DNA of 23,536 bases from Bacteroidales bacterium UBA4814 (GCA_002402465.1 DHFW01000050.1:1-23536); one strand, 5' to 3'; positions 15,818 to 22,053 are shown, numbered from the stretch's first letter. A program made the numbers and translations. The notes: generated from the letters alone by a model not told the origin.

Positions 15818-17491
15818 ATGAAGCTTTTTAAAAAAATCCATTCGAAAACACGGGCCACCATGCTTGTTTTGTTGCTGGCAGGTTCGGCTGTTTTTCTTAC
15901 CGCTTTTGGTTCGCGCAACTTCGAAATTGCCAAAAACCTCGATATTTTCGCCAGCCTTTTTCGCGAACTGGTTGTTAACTACGTGGACGATGTGAACCCT
16001 GCCGAGCTGATGAAAACCGGCATTGACGAGATGCTGTATTCGCTCGACCCCTATACCAACTTCATACCCGAGTCGCAGATTGAAGACATGCGATTTATGA
16101 CCACCGGCCAATACGGTGGTATTGGCGCACTGATAACTACTCGGGGCGAATACACCATCATAACAGAACCCTATGAAGATTTTCCTGCCTATAAAGCCGG
16201 GCTCTTGCCCGGCGACCGCATCCTTGAGATCAGCGGGCAATCGGTAAAAGGCATGGGCTCTGAAGAGGTGCGTGAACTGCTTAAGGGGCAGCCCGGCACC
16301 ACCCTAAACCTGCTCATTGAACGCGATGGCGAGCCGCAACCCCTCACTAAATCAGTTACCCGCGAGGTGGTTACCATTAGCAACATTCCGTACTATGGCA
16401 TGCTCAACGAAACCACCGCCTACATTAAACTTACCGGTTTTACCCAAAATGCCGGGCGCGAAGTGCGGGATGCCTTCAACGAATTGCGCCAGAACCACCC
16501 TGTGGAAAGCATAGTACTCGACCTGCGCGGAAACGGAGGCGGCCTGCTCAACGAGGCCGTAAACATCACCAACCTGTTTGTAGAGAAGAACCAGCTGGTG
16601 GTCAGCACCCAGGGAAAGATTGCCGAGCGCAATACCAGCCACCGAACCCTCAACAACCCTGTTGACCAGGACATCCCGCTGGTGGTGCTGGTCGACCGTG
16701 GTTCGGCCTCTGCTTCAGAAATCGTGGCCGGTGCCATTCAGGACTTCGATCGTGGCGTAATCATTGGCCACCGTACATTCGGTAAGGGGCTGGTGCAAAA
16801 TGTTGTGCCTCTGAGCTACAACACCCAGCTCAAAGTAACTGTGGCAAAATACTACATCCCCAGCGGCCGTTGCATACAGGCTATTGACTACGCCCAGCGC
16901 AACGAGGATGGGAGCGTGGCACAGATTCCCGATTCGCTTAAAAAGGCTTTTACCACCCAAAACGGACGTGTGGTTTACGATGGCGGCGGTATTGAACCCG
17001 ACATCGTGGTGGAGCCCCTTATGCTCAGCAACATTTCGGTGGCACTGCTCACCAGGTTCCTGGTGTTTGATTACGCCAATTACTTCTTCCGGAAAAACAG
17101 CAGCATACCCCCGGCCAATGAATTCGAAATCACCGATGCCATTTACAACGATTTCATGGCTTTCCTTGCCGACAAGGATTATGAATATGAAACCCGCAGC
17201 GAAAGATTTCTGTCCGAGCTGAAGGAAGCTTCAAAAAACGAAAAGTATTTCGAAGCCATTGAAAAGGAATATGAAGCCTTGCAGCAAAAGATGATGCATA
17301 ATAAGGAGGAAGACCTGCTCACCTTCCGGAGTGAAATTTCAATGTTGCTCAAAGAAGAAATTGCTTCAAGATACTACCACCAGAAAGGGCGTGTGCTGGC
17401 CTCGCTTTCCAACGATCGCGAAGTGGCCCGTGCCATCGAAATCCTCTCGAACAGCAACGTTTACCGCTCCATACTGGCAGGCCAACACTAA
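15818..17491 (+). CDS. C-terminal processing peptidase, S41 family
   Basis: 557 residues. An N-terminal membrane/signal segment (about 13-31, ATMLVLLLAGSAVFLTAFG) places the enzyme in the periplasm. A PDZ domain follows (about 92-180: GGIGALITTRGEYTIITEPYEDFPAYKAGLLPGDRILEISG), then the S41 catalytic core with VESIVLDLRGNGGGLLNEAVNI, the nucleophile S298 within GSASASE and the general base K323 in TFGKGLVQ. The dyad is inferred by comparison with the CtpA/D1-processing spacing of 25 residues, which matches exactly. The C-terminal 180 residues are a helical extension typical of Bacteroidota CtpA. Such proteases trim or degrade envelope proteins from the C-terminus. It starts 27 nt after yidD and is the last gene of the cluster. 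The operator of the next operon starts 3 nt after its stop codon. Confidence 0.95.
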   Translation: MKLFKKIHSKTRATMLVLLLAGSAVFLTAFGSRNFEIAKNLDIFASLFRELVVNYVDDVNPAELMKTGIDEMLYSLDPYTNFIPESQIEDMRFMTTGQYGGIGALITTRGEYTIITEPYEDFPAYKAGLLPGDRILEISGQSVKGMGSEEVRELLKGQPGTTLNLLIERDGEPQPLTKSVTREVVTISNIPYYGMLNETTAYIKLTGFTQNAGREVRDAFNELRQNHPVESIVLDLRGNGGGLLNEAVNITNLFVEKNQLVVSTQGKIAERNTSHRTLNNPVDQDIPLVVLVDRGSASASEIVAGAIQDFDRGVIIGHRTFGKGLVQNVVPLSYNTQLKVTVAKYYIPSGRCIQAIDYAQRNEDGSVAQIPDSLKKAFTTQNGRVVYDGGGIEPDIVVEPLMLSNISVALLTRFLVFDYANYFFRKNSSIPPANEFEITDAIYNDFMAFLADKDYEYETRSERFLSELKEASKNEKYFEAIEKEYEALQQKMMHNKEEDLLTFRSEISMLLKEEIASRYYHQKGRVLASLSNDREVARAIEILSNSNVYRSILAGQH

Positions 17492-17493
17492 AA

Positions 17494-17527
17494 TTCATGA
17501 ATTCTTCATCTTGGCGAGCTACCTTTG
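17494..17527 (+). promoter_or_regulatory. Operator-promoter of the signalling operon: TTCAT-N6-TTCAT plus TACCTTTG
   Basis: TTCAT occurs at 17494-17498 and again at 17505-17509, an 11-bp period. A spacer of 10 nt follows, then the -7 box TACCTTTG at 17520-17527. There is no TTTG -33 box; the repeat occupies its place. The same arrangement occurs at 20817-20851 and 21448-21482. Such tandem sites one helical turn apart are typical for OmpR-family regulators, and one is encoded in this operon (inference). Confidence 0.65.
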
Positions 17528-17552
17528 CTTGTAAGTTGAAAAATGAATCATC

Positions 17553-17894
17553 ATGAAAACACTGCCTACCATAATAATGGCTGTTTTGCTCGGTGTTGCG
17601 GTGCTTCCCCTATACGCCCAGTATCCCGTGCCAAAAACTCCGCAAACTCCTGAAAAGGAGCAAGTAAAGGAGCAACCGGCAAGCCAGGGAGAGACCCAAA
17701 CCCAGACCCAAACCCAGACCAGAACCAACCAGGAAGAGGAGGTGAAGCAAGTCGCTCCCAACCGGCCTGAGCATCAGGAGCAGGGTCAACAAATGCGACG
17801 TGAGCGCAGTGCCCGGCCCGAGATTGTTCGCCCTGGCGGAAGACCTGCCGGCGCCGGAAGACCCCAGGGAGCCCGCCGCCCCGGAAGAAGGTAA
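17553..17894 (+). CDS. Small exported Gln/Arg-rich protein with QTQTQTQT tract
   Basis: 113 residues. A Sec signal peptide (MKTLPTIIMAVLLGVAVLPLYAQ) is followed by a low-complexity mature part of about 90 residues. In order it holds a Pro/Lys/Glu-rich piece, the tract QTQTQTQTRT, an acidic piece (NQEEEVKQ), and a basic Arg/Gly/Pro-rich end (RPGGRPAGAGRPQGARRPGRR). There are no cysteines. I recognise no family. The signal peptide, QT tract and RP-G-rich tail are shared with the proteins at 21030 and 21567, so all three look related. It is the first gene of a four-gene operon with an outer-membrane protein and a two-component system. A periplasmic sensor-accessory or stress-induced protective polypeptide is possible, loosely like CpxP/Spy or Asr in enterobacteria (analogy only, no sequence similarity claimed). 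Confidence 0.7.
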   Translation: MKTLPTIIMAVLLGVAVLPLYAQYPVPKTPQTPEKEQVKEQPASQGETQTQTQTQTRTNQEEEVKQVAPNRPEHQEQGQQMRRERSARPEIVRPGGRPAGAGRPQGARRPGRR

Positions 17895-17911
17895 ACACAG
17901 CCGCCTCAGCC

Positions 17912-18781
17912 ATGAAAAACACGCTGATTATGGGCTTGCTGATACTGTTGCTGCATGGCAGCCAAATGGCGCATGCTTTACAGACAAATCCCGACACTTC
18001 AGCCACCCATAAACAGGCCCACACGTTTTACACCGGGGCAGGCTACGGCAGTAACCTTATCTACTACGGCACCAGCGTTTCAGGTAATCAGCCCTACTAT
18101 TCGGCAGAGTTGCTCTACTCCTGGAAAGGAGGCATTTGGGCGGGCGCCGGCTTTTTTCACCTGCCCGGCAACCAGCCGTTCTTTTCATTTGTTGACTTTT
18201 CTGCCGGCTATAATTATGTATTTAATAAGGTTTTCGACGCAGGCTTCAGCATTTCGCAGTATTTCGGAGGACAAAGCCTTGACACCACCTTCTATTCTAG
18301 CTACACCTTTTTAAGCGCCAACCTGGGCATCGATTGGGTATTGGCCTATACTTCGGTTTCGCCAGGCTGGATGCTGGCCGAAGAAAACAGCTTTTACCTG
18401 CTGGTGGACAACAGCCACTTTTTTCGCACTCCAACACTGGGTAAAAAAGGAAATTATTTCTCCTTTAACCCGGGCGTTTCTCTTATGTTTGGAAGTTATG
18501 CCTGGCTTACACAGATAAGAAGGCAAGGAAGCGGCGGGGGCGGAGGAGGAGGACAAGGCCCTGGTCCCGGCGGAACAAAAAGCTTTTACTACACCACCAC
18601 TGAGTTGCGCGAAGACTTCAGGCTGCTCGACCTTCAGATAGGCTTACCAATGGCCTTTAACACCAAACGGCTGAGCCTGGAGTTTGAACCGGCATATTTT
18701 TTTAACTTTATCGAAGATGAGAACGGGGAAAAAAGCGGGCAGTTTTTCTTCACTGCGGGCATTTTCCTGAAAATCAATTAG
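17912..18781 (+). CDS. Probable outer-membrane beta-barrel protein
   Basis: 289 residues with a signal peptide (MKNTLIMGLLILLLHGSQMAHA). The mature part is rich in alternating aromatic/polar strands (TFYTGAGYGSNLIYYGTS, YYSAELLYSWKGGIWAGAGFFHL, FSFVDFSAGYNYVFNKVFDAGFSIS) and ends in a barrel-like final strand GQFFFTAGIFLKIN. A Gly-rich low-complexity loop (GSGGGGGGGQGPGPGG, about residues 205-222) interrupts it before YYTTTELREDFRLLDLQIGLPM. There are no recognisable enzyme motifs. It starts 17 nt after the small Gln/Arg-rich gene and ends 3 nt before the response-regulator gene, so it is surely cotranscribed. It may be the envelope component monitored or controlled by the two-component system (inference). 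Confidence 0.75.
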   Translation: MKNTLIMGLLILLLHGSQMAHALQTNPDTSATHKQAHTFYTGAGYGSNLIYYGTSVSGNQPYYSAELLYSWKGGIWAGAGFFHLPGNQPFFSFVDFSAGYNYVFNKVFDAGFSISQYFGGQSLDTTFYSSYTFLSANLGIDWVLAYTSVSPGWMLAEENSFYLLVDNSHFFRTPTLGKKGNYFSFNPGVSLMFGSYAWLTQIRRQGSGGGGGGGQGPGPGGTKSFYYTTTELREDFRLLDLQIGLPMAFNTKRLSLEFEPAYFFNFIEDENGEKSGQFFFTAGIFLKIN

Positions 18782-18784
18782 GCT

Positions 18785-19462
18785 ATGAATGTGCTGATAG
18801 TGGAAGATGAAAAGAGCCTGGCCAGCGAAATTGCTGCTTTTCTCGAAAAGGAGCATTACCTGGTGGAGATGGCCCACACGGGCATGGAAGCATCAGAAAA
18901 AATCGCCGTAAACCTTTACGACTTCATTTTGCTTGATTTGGGCCTGCCCGATTACGACGGGCTCGACCTGTTGCGCGAAGCCAGGGAAATAAACCACGAA
19001 GCCGCTTTCATTATTATTACCGCACGCGGAGAAGTGAGCGAAAAAGTAAAGGGGCTCGACCTGGGCGCCGACGATTACATTGCCAAGCCTTTTTCGCTGC
19101 TCGAGCTCAATTCGCGCATGGCTGCCATCGCACGCCGAAAATTCGGCCAGCGAACCAGCCACATAAACTTTGGCCAATTTTCCCTGGACCCGCTTTCGCG
19201 GAAAGTAATGTGTCATGAACGCGAGGTGGACCTTACCAAGAAGCAGTTCGACCTGCTGCACTACCTGCTGCTCAACAAAAACAGGGCGCTGACCCGCATG
19301 CAGCTTTATGAGCACATTTGGGGAAACATGCTGGGCGACGAATACGACAGCAACTTCATCGACGTGCATATTAAGAACCTCCGTAAGAAACTGGCCGAAT
19401 ACGCCCCGGTAGAATGGCTCGAAACCGTTCGCGGAGTGGGCTACCGGGCAAATATCGATTAA
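18785..19462 (+). CDS. OmpR/PhoB-family response regulator
   Basis: 225 residues. The receiver domain (1-115) has the acidic pair E7/D8, the phospho-acceptor D51 in FILLDLGLPDYDG, T79 in IIITARGE and K101 in DDYIAKPFSLLEL. The C-terminal winged-helix DNA-binding domain (about 125-225) shows INFGQFSLDPLSRKV, VDLTKKQFDLLHYLLLNKNRALTRMQLYEHIWG and FIDVHIKNLRKKL, ending in ETVRGVGYRA. All conserved residues are present, so phosphorylation-dependent DNA binding is expected. It lies 3 nt after the barrel gene and 1 nt before the kinase gene. The 11-bp-period TTCAT repeats at three nearby promoters are the obvious candidate targets, implying autoregulation. Confidence 0.95.
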   Translation: MNVLIVEDEKSLASEIAAFLEKEHYLVEMAHTGMEASEKIAVNLYDFILLDLGLPDYDGLDLLREAREINHEAAFIIITARGEVSEKVKGLDLGADDYIAKPFSLLELNSRMAAIARRKFGQRTSHINFGQFSLDPLSRKVMCHEREVDLTKKQFDLLHYLLLNKNRALTRMQLYEHIWGNMLGDEYDSNFIDVHIKNLRKKLAEYAPVEWLETVRGVGYRANID

Positions 19463-19463
19463 A

Positions 19464-20783
19464 ATGAAGCTTCGCTACAAGCTGGCACTTTACAACCTGC
19501 TCACGAAACTCTTGTTCGTGGCGGTCTTTCTTTTGCTCATGCCATACTTCCTGGAGCGGATAAACACCATCCAGACTGACAATGAGCTCATAAACAAAAG
19601 GGAGCAGGTAATGGATATCATTGCAGAGTATGGCGTGGAAGGGCTCATTGCCGATAGCGCAAACAATGCCTTTGGCAGCTACAATATCCTCAAACAGGAA
19701 TACATTAGCCTGGAAAAAGCCGAAACCGACAGCCTCTGGAACTTCATTGAAATTGCCCAGCGTATGGTCGATGAGGAGGTGATTAACTACCGCGTACTCA
19801 ACTATTCGTTTATGGTGGATGGGGAAACTTACCTGCTCGAGATCGGCACCAGTCTCGACAATATTTACAAAACCGAACGCAACATTCGCACCATCACCCT
19901 GATATTGCTCGGATTGTTTGTGATCATTTCCTTTATTGCCGACACTACATTATCGCGCGTTCTTACACAACCGCTCGAGTTCATTACCCGTAAACTGAAA
20001 GAAACAAAAAGTCCTTCACTTTATAACCGTCAGCCTGTAAAAACATCGACCACCGATTTTGCCTACCTCGACCAGACACTGCTGGAGCTCATGCAAAAAA
20101 TCGATGAGCTTTTTACCAAGGAAAAAGAAATTACCGCCAACATCTCGCACGAATTGCTCACCCCGGTATCGGTGGTACAGAGCCGGCTCGAAAACCTGAT
20201 CAACGACGGGGGCCTGTCGGAGCCCCATGCCGAAAAGGTGTCTGAATCGCTGCGCACACTGCACCGACTAAAAGGCATCATAAACTCCCTTTTGCTGATT
20301 GCCAGAGTTGAAAACCGACAATTTATCAAAAACGAGCAATTTTCACTGGAAGAACTGCTCCGGGAAGTGATTGAAGAAATTGAACCCATTGCCAGCGACA
20401 AGGGGCTTCAAATACAAGCCCTTTTTGAGTGCGACCATAATATGACCAGGGCCAACCGTTCTTTGCTATTCACCCTTTTCTTCAATATTATTAACAATGC
20501 CGTTAAGTTTTCCGGAACTGAAGCCAAAGGTTCAGTAGAAGTGCATTGCTTCAGCGAAAACGATCAATTTAAGATCAGGATCAGCGATCAGGGGCCCGGC
20601 ATGACCGAAGAACAGGTTGCTGAAGTGTTTCAACGATTCAAGAAACGTAAATCGCCCGATGGTCACGGGCTCGGACTGGCCATTGTCAAAAGCATTGCCG
20701 ATTTTCATGAAATCAGTATCCAACTGTCTTCCAAGCTGGGCTTTGGTACCACATTTCTGCTATCGTTCCCAAAAGAAATGTGA
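19464..20783 (+). CDS. Membrane sensor histidine kinase
   Basis: 439 residues. TM1 spans about 11-30 and TM2 about 142-162, enclosing a periplasmic sensing region of about 110 residues with no domain I recognise. A linker with a HAMP-like or short coiled segment leads to the dimerisation domain, with H229 in ISHELLTPVSVVQSRLENL. The usual HELRTP is changed to HELLTP, a conservative-site departure of unknown effect. The ATPase domain has the N box (FFNIINNAVKFSG), G1 (ISDQGPGMTEEQVAEVFQRFKK) and G2 (GHGLGLAIVKSI), and the end FGTTFLLSFP. All catalytic motifs are present. It is the last gene of the operon, starting 1 nt after the regulator. The stimulus is unknown; the coexpressed barrel and small exported protein suggest an envelope signal. 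Confidence 0.93.
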   Translation: MKLRYKLALYNLLTKLLFVAVFLLLMPYFLERINTIQTDNELINKREQVMDIIAEYGVEGLIADSANNAFGSYNILKQEYISLEKAETDSLWNFIEIAQRMVDEEVINYRVLNYSFMVDGETYLLEIGTSLDNIYKTERNIRTITLILLGLFVIISFIADTTLSRVLTQPLEFITRKLKETKSPSLYNRQPVKTSTTDFAYLDQTLLELMQKIDELFTKEKEITANISHELLTPVSVVQSRLENLINDGGLSEPHAEKVSESLRTLHRLKGIINSLLLIARVENRQFIKNEQFSLEELLREVIEEIEPIASDKGLQIQALFECDHNMTRANRSLLFTLFFNIINNAVKFSGTEAKGSVEVHCFSENDQFKIRISDQGPGMTEEQVAEVFQRFKKRKSPDGHGLGLAIVKSIADFHEISIQLSSKLGFGTTFLLSFPKEM

Positions 20784-20816
20784 AAAAATCAAAAAAAGTT
20801 TTTGCTGGCCGCTTTC

Positions 20817-20851
20817 TTCATGATTCTTTCATACACGGGGGGTTAATTTTA
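20817..20851 (+). promoter_or_regulatory. Operator-promoter of copy A: TTCAT-N6-TTCAT plus TAATTTTA
   Basis: TTCAT lies at 20817-20821 and 20828-20832 (11-bp period). After 11 nt comes TAATTTTA at 20844-20851, one base short of the -7 consensus. The geometry matches that at 21448-21482 and, within 1 nt, that at 17494-17527. The weaker -7 box may make this copy more dependent on an activator (inference). Confidence 0.6.
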
Positions 20852-20940
20852 CATCGTAATTAATTGAAACACCCGCCAATTTAAGGCGAAGATTTCAAGA
20901 AAAAGAAAAATTAAACCTTAACCTTAAAACCCTTTCAGTG

Positions 20941-21003
20941 ATGAAACGAGCATATTTGATTTTTCCACTTCCAGGTAGATTCAATAATGCGAGTTCCATT
21001 TGA
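20941..21003 (+). other. 20-codon leader open frame in the copy A insert
   Basis: The ATG at 20941 occupies the same place, right after the conserved CCCTTTCAGT block, as the true start codon of copy B at 21567. Because of the 89-bp insertion it now opens a separate 20-residue frame (MKRAYLIFPLPGRFNNASSI) ending in TGA at 21001. It is either a relic of the original start or a leader peptide. Nothing shows that it is translated. Confidence 0.4.
20961..20990 (+). repeat. Copy 2 of a roughly 30-bp dispersed element
   Basis: It lies inside the 89-bp insert and closely matches 2911-2939 upstream of dnaG, including an exact ATTCAATAATGC. It suggests the insert may have been copied from, or be a family member of, an element elsewhere in the genome. 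Confidence 0.4.
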
Positions 21004-21029
21004 CCATTAACAATTAAAATTTTGAACAA

Positions 21030-21398
21030 ATGAAAAAACAAATGTTAGTATTAGCCCTCGCGCTCGGATTGAGCGGAGCGGCACTGGCCCAGACCCAGGA
21101 ACCCCAAAATGTTCAAACCCAAACCCAGACCCAGGATCGCCAGCGCGTAAGGGTGCAGGATCCGGCCACCCACAGCCAGGGAGCCATGGAGCAGGCACAA
21201 ACCCGCCGCGAAGAGCGCAAGCAGATTCGTGATCAGCGTAAAACCGAGCAGCAGCAACTGCGTGAGCAGCGCAAAGAACAGCAAATGCAGCGCCTGCTGG
21301 ATGGCTCCGGTGCCGGACAAGGCCGTCAGAACCAGACTCGCCCCCAAGGAAACCGTCCAACCCAACCCCGCCAGGGACAAGGCGGTAGCCGCAAATAA
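21030..21398 (+). CDS. Small exported Gln/Arg-rich protein, paralog A
   Basis: 122 residues. Signal peptide MKKQMLVLALALGLSGAALA is followed by QTQEPQ. The mature chain has the QTQTQTQ tract, then RQRVRVQDPATHSQGAMEQAQ, a very charged probable helix (about 64-94, RREERKQIRDQRK...LREQRKEQQMQRLL) and a Gly/Pro/Arg/Gln tail. Gln makes up 29 of 122 residues and there are no cysteines. No known family was recognised; it resembles the first gene of the signalling operon (17553) and is nearly identical over its first half to paralog B. Differences between A and B are mostly silent, arguing that the protein sequence is under selection. It has its own TTCAT-repeat promoter and terminator. It is probably periplasmic and induced by the adjacent two-component system (inference). 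Confidence 0.75.
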   Translation: MKKQMLVLALALGLSGAALAQTQEPQNVQTQTQTQDRQRVRVQDPATHSQGAMEQAQTRREERKQIRDQRKTEQQQLREQRKEQQMQRLLDGSGAGQGRQNQTRPQGNRPTQPRQGQGGSRK

Positions 21399-21406
21399 TC
21401 AAAATT

Positions 21407-21433
21407 AACCCTGCTCCAGCGGGGTTTTTTTTA
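21407..21433 (+). terminator. Terminator of copy A
   Basis: AACCCTGC (21407-21414) pairs with GCGGGGTT (21419-21426), including one T-G pair, across a 4-nt loop, followed by a run of eight or more Ts. It is homologous to the terminator of copy B. Confidence 0.88.
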
Positions 21434-21447
21434 TTTATGAATGAGTT

Positions 21448-21482
21448 TTCATTATCTCTTCATTTACGTGGGTGTAATTTTG
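21448..21482 (+). promoter_or_regulatory. Operator-promoter of copy B: TTCAT-N6-TTCAT plus TAATTTTG
   Basis: TTCAT lies at 21448-21452 and 21459-21463, an 11-bp period. An 11-nt spacer leads to a perfect -7 box TAATTTTG at 21475-21482. No TTTG -33 box is present at the standard distance. The expected leader to the ATG at 21567 is about 78 nt. Confidence 0.65.
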
Positions 21483-21566
21483 AATCGTAATTAATTAAAA
21501 CACCCCGGAACATACTTCAGGTTTTCAAAAGAAAAACATAGAATTTAACCTAAAACCCTTTCAGTC

Positions 21567-21899
21567 ATGAAAAAACAAATGTTAGTATTGGCCCTCGCGC
21601 TCGGATTGAGCGGAGCCGCCCTGGCCCAGACCCAGGAACCTCAAAATATCCAAACCCAAACCCAGACCCAAGTACGTCAGCGTGTAAGAGTGCAAGACCC
21701 GGCCACCCACAGCCAGGGAGCCACAGAGCAGGCACAAGCCCGTCGCGAAGAGCGCAAGCAAATTCGCGATCAGCGCAGGGCTACACAAGAATGCGTGCAA
21801 AATGGTGCCGGACAAGGACGCCAGAACCAGGCTCGCCCCCAAGGCCAAGGCAACAGGCCAAGTCAACCCCGCCAGGGACAAGGTGGCGGCCGCAAATAA
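21567..21899 (+). CDS. Small exported Gln/Arg-rich protein, paralog B
   Basis: 110 residues. The signal peptide is identical to that of paralog A, followed by QTQEPQNIQTQTQTQ, VRQRVRVQDPATHSQGATEQAQARREERKQIRDQRR and a Gly/Pro/Arg/Gln tail. The charged helix of paralog A is cut short: the QQQLREQRKEQQMQRLL stretch is missing and replaced by ATQECVQN, which brings in the only cysteine found in the three related proteins. Of about twenty differences in the shared first 70 codons, roughly three quarters are silent. It has its own TTCAT-repeat promoter, conserved leader and strong terminator, so it is an independent unit. The function is unknown; it is presumably a periplasmic or surface polypeptide coregulated with A. 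Confidence 0.75.
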   Translation: MKKQMLVLALALGLSGAALAQTQEPQNIQTQTQTQVRQRVRVQDPATHSQGATEQAQARREERKQIRDQRRATQECVQNGAGQGRQNQARPQGQGNRPSQPRQGQGGGRK

Positions 21900-21907
21900 T
21901 CAAAATT

Positions 21908-21932
21908 AACCCCGCTCCGGCGGGGTTTTTTA
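21908..21932 (+). terminator. Terminator of copy B
   Basis: AACCCCGC (21908-21915) and GCGGGGTT (21920-21927) form a perfect 8-bp stem with loop TCCG, followed by six Ts. Confidence 0.92.
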
Positions 21933-22015
21933 CAGGCTGGCTCAAATGTGGCAAAACCATTGGAGCCAGTCGTTTTTTTAATACCAGATTTTACCTGCCC
22001 CTCAAAAGGTTTTAT

Positions 22016-22023
22016 TAATTTTG
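22016..22023 (+). promoter_or_regulatory. -7 box for kbl
   Basis: TAATTTTG matches TAnnTTTG exactly. A matching -33 TTTG is not seen at 19 nt. The predicted transcript start near 22030 supports the ATG at 22054 over the in-frame TTG at 22021. Confidence 0.55.
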
Positions 22024-22053
22024 GCGCTTAAACCAGACCAAAAATCAACCCCT

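Larger units (their letters stand above)
20817..21433 (+). repeat. Tandem duplicated transcription unit, copy A
   Basis: Operator, promoter, leader, gene and terminator of this unit are all recognisable again at 21448-21932. Shared blocks include CGTAATTAATT in the leader, AACCCTTTCAGT just before the start, most of the coding region and the terminator. Copy A has 89 extra bases in the leader (20941-21029). Copy B lacks about a dozen codons in the middle of the gene. Confidence 0.85.
21448..21932 (+). repeat. Tandem duplicated transcription unit, copy B
   Basis: This is the second copy of the unit at 20817-21433, with the same order of operator, -7 box, leader, gene and terminator. It lacks the 89-bp leader insert. 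It has an internal deletion in the charged-helix coding part. Confidence 0.85.

Noticed and set aside
21007..21402. 131-codon minus-strand frame opposite paralog A
   Set aside because: A compositional shadow of the Gln/Arg-rich gene; paralog A and B differ mainly at silent positions of the plus-strand frame, which identifies the coding strand.
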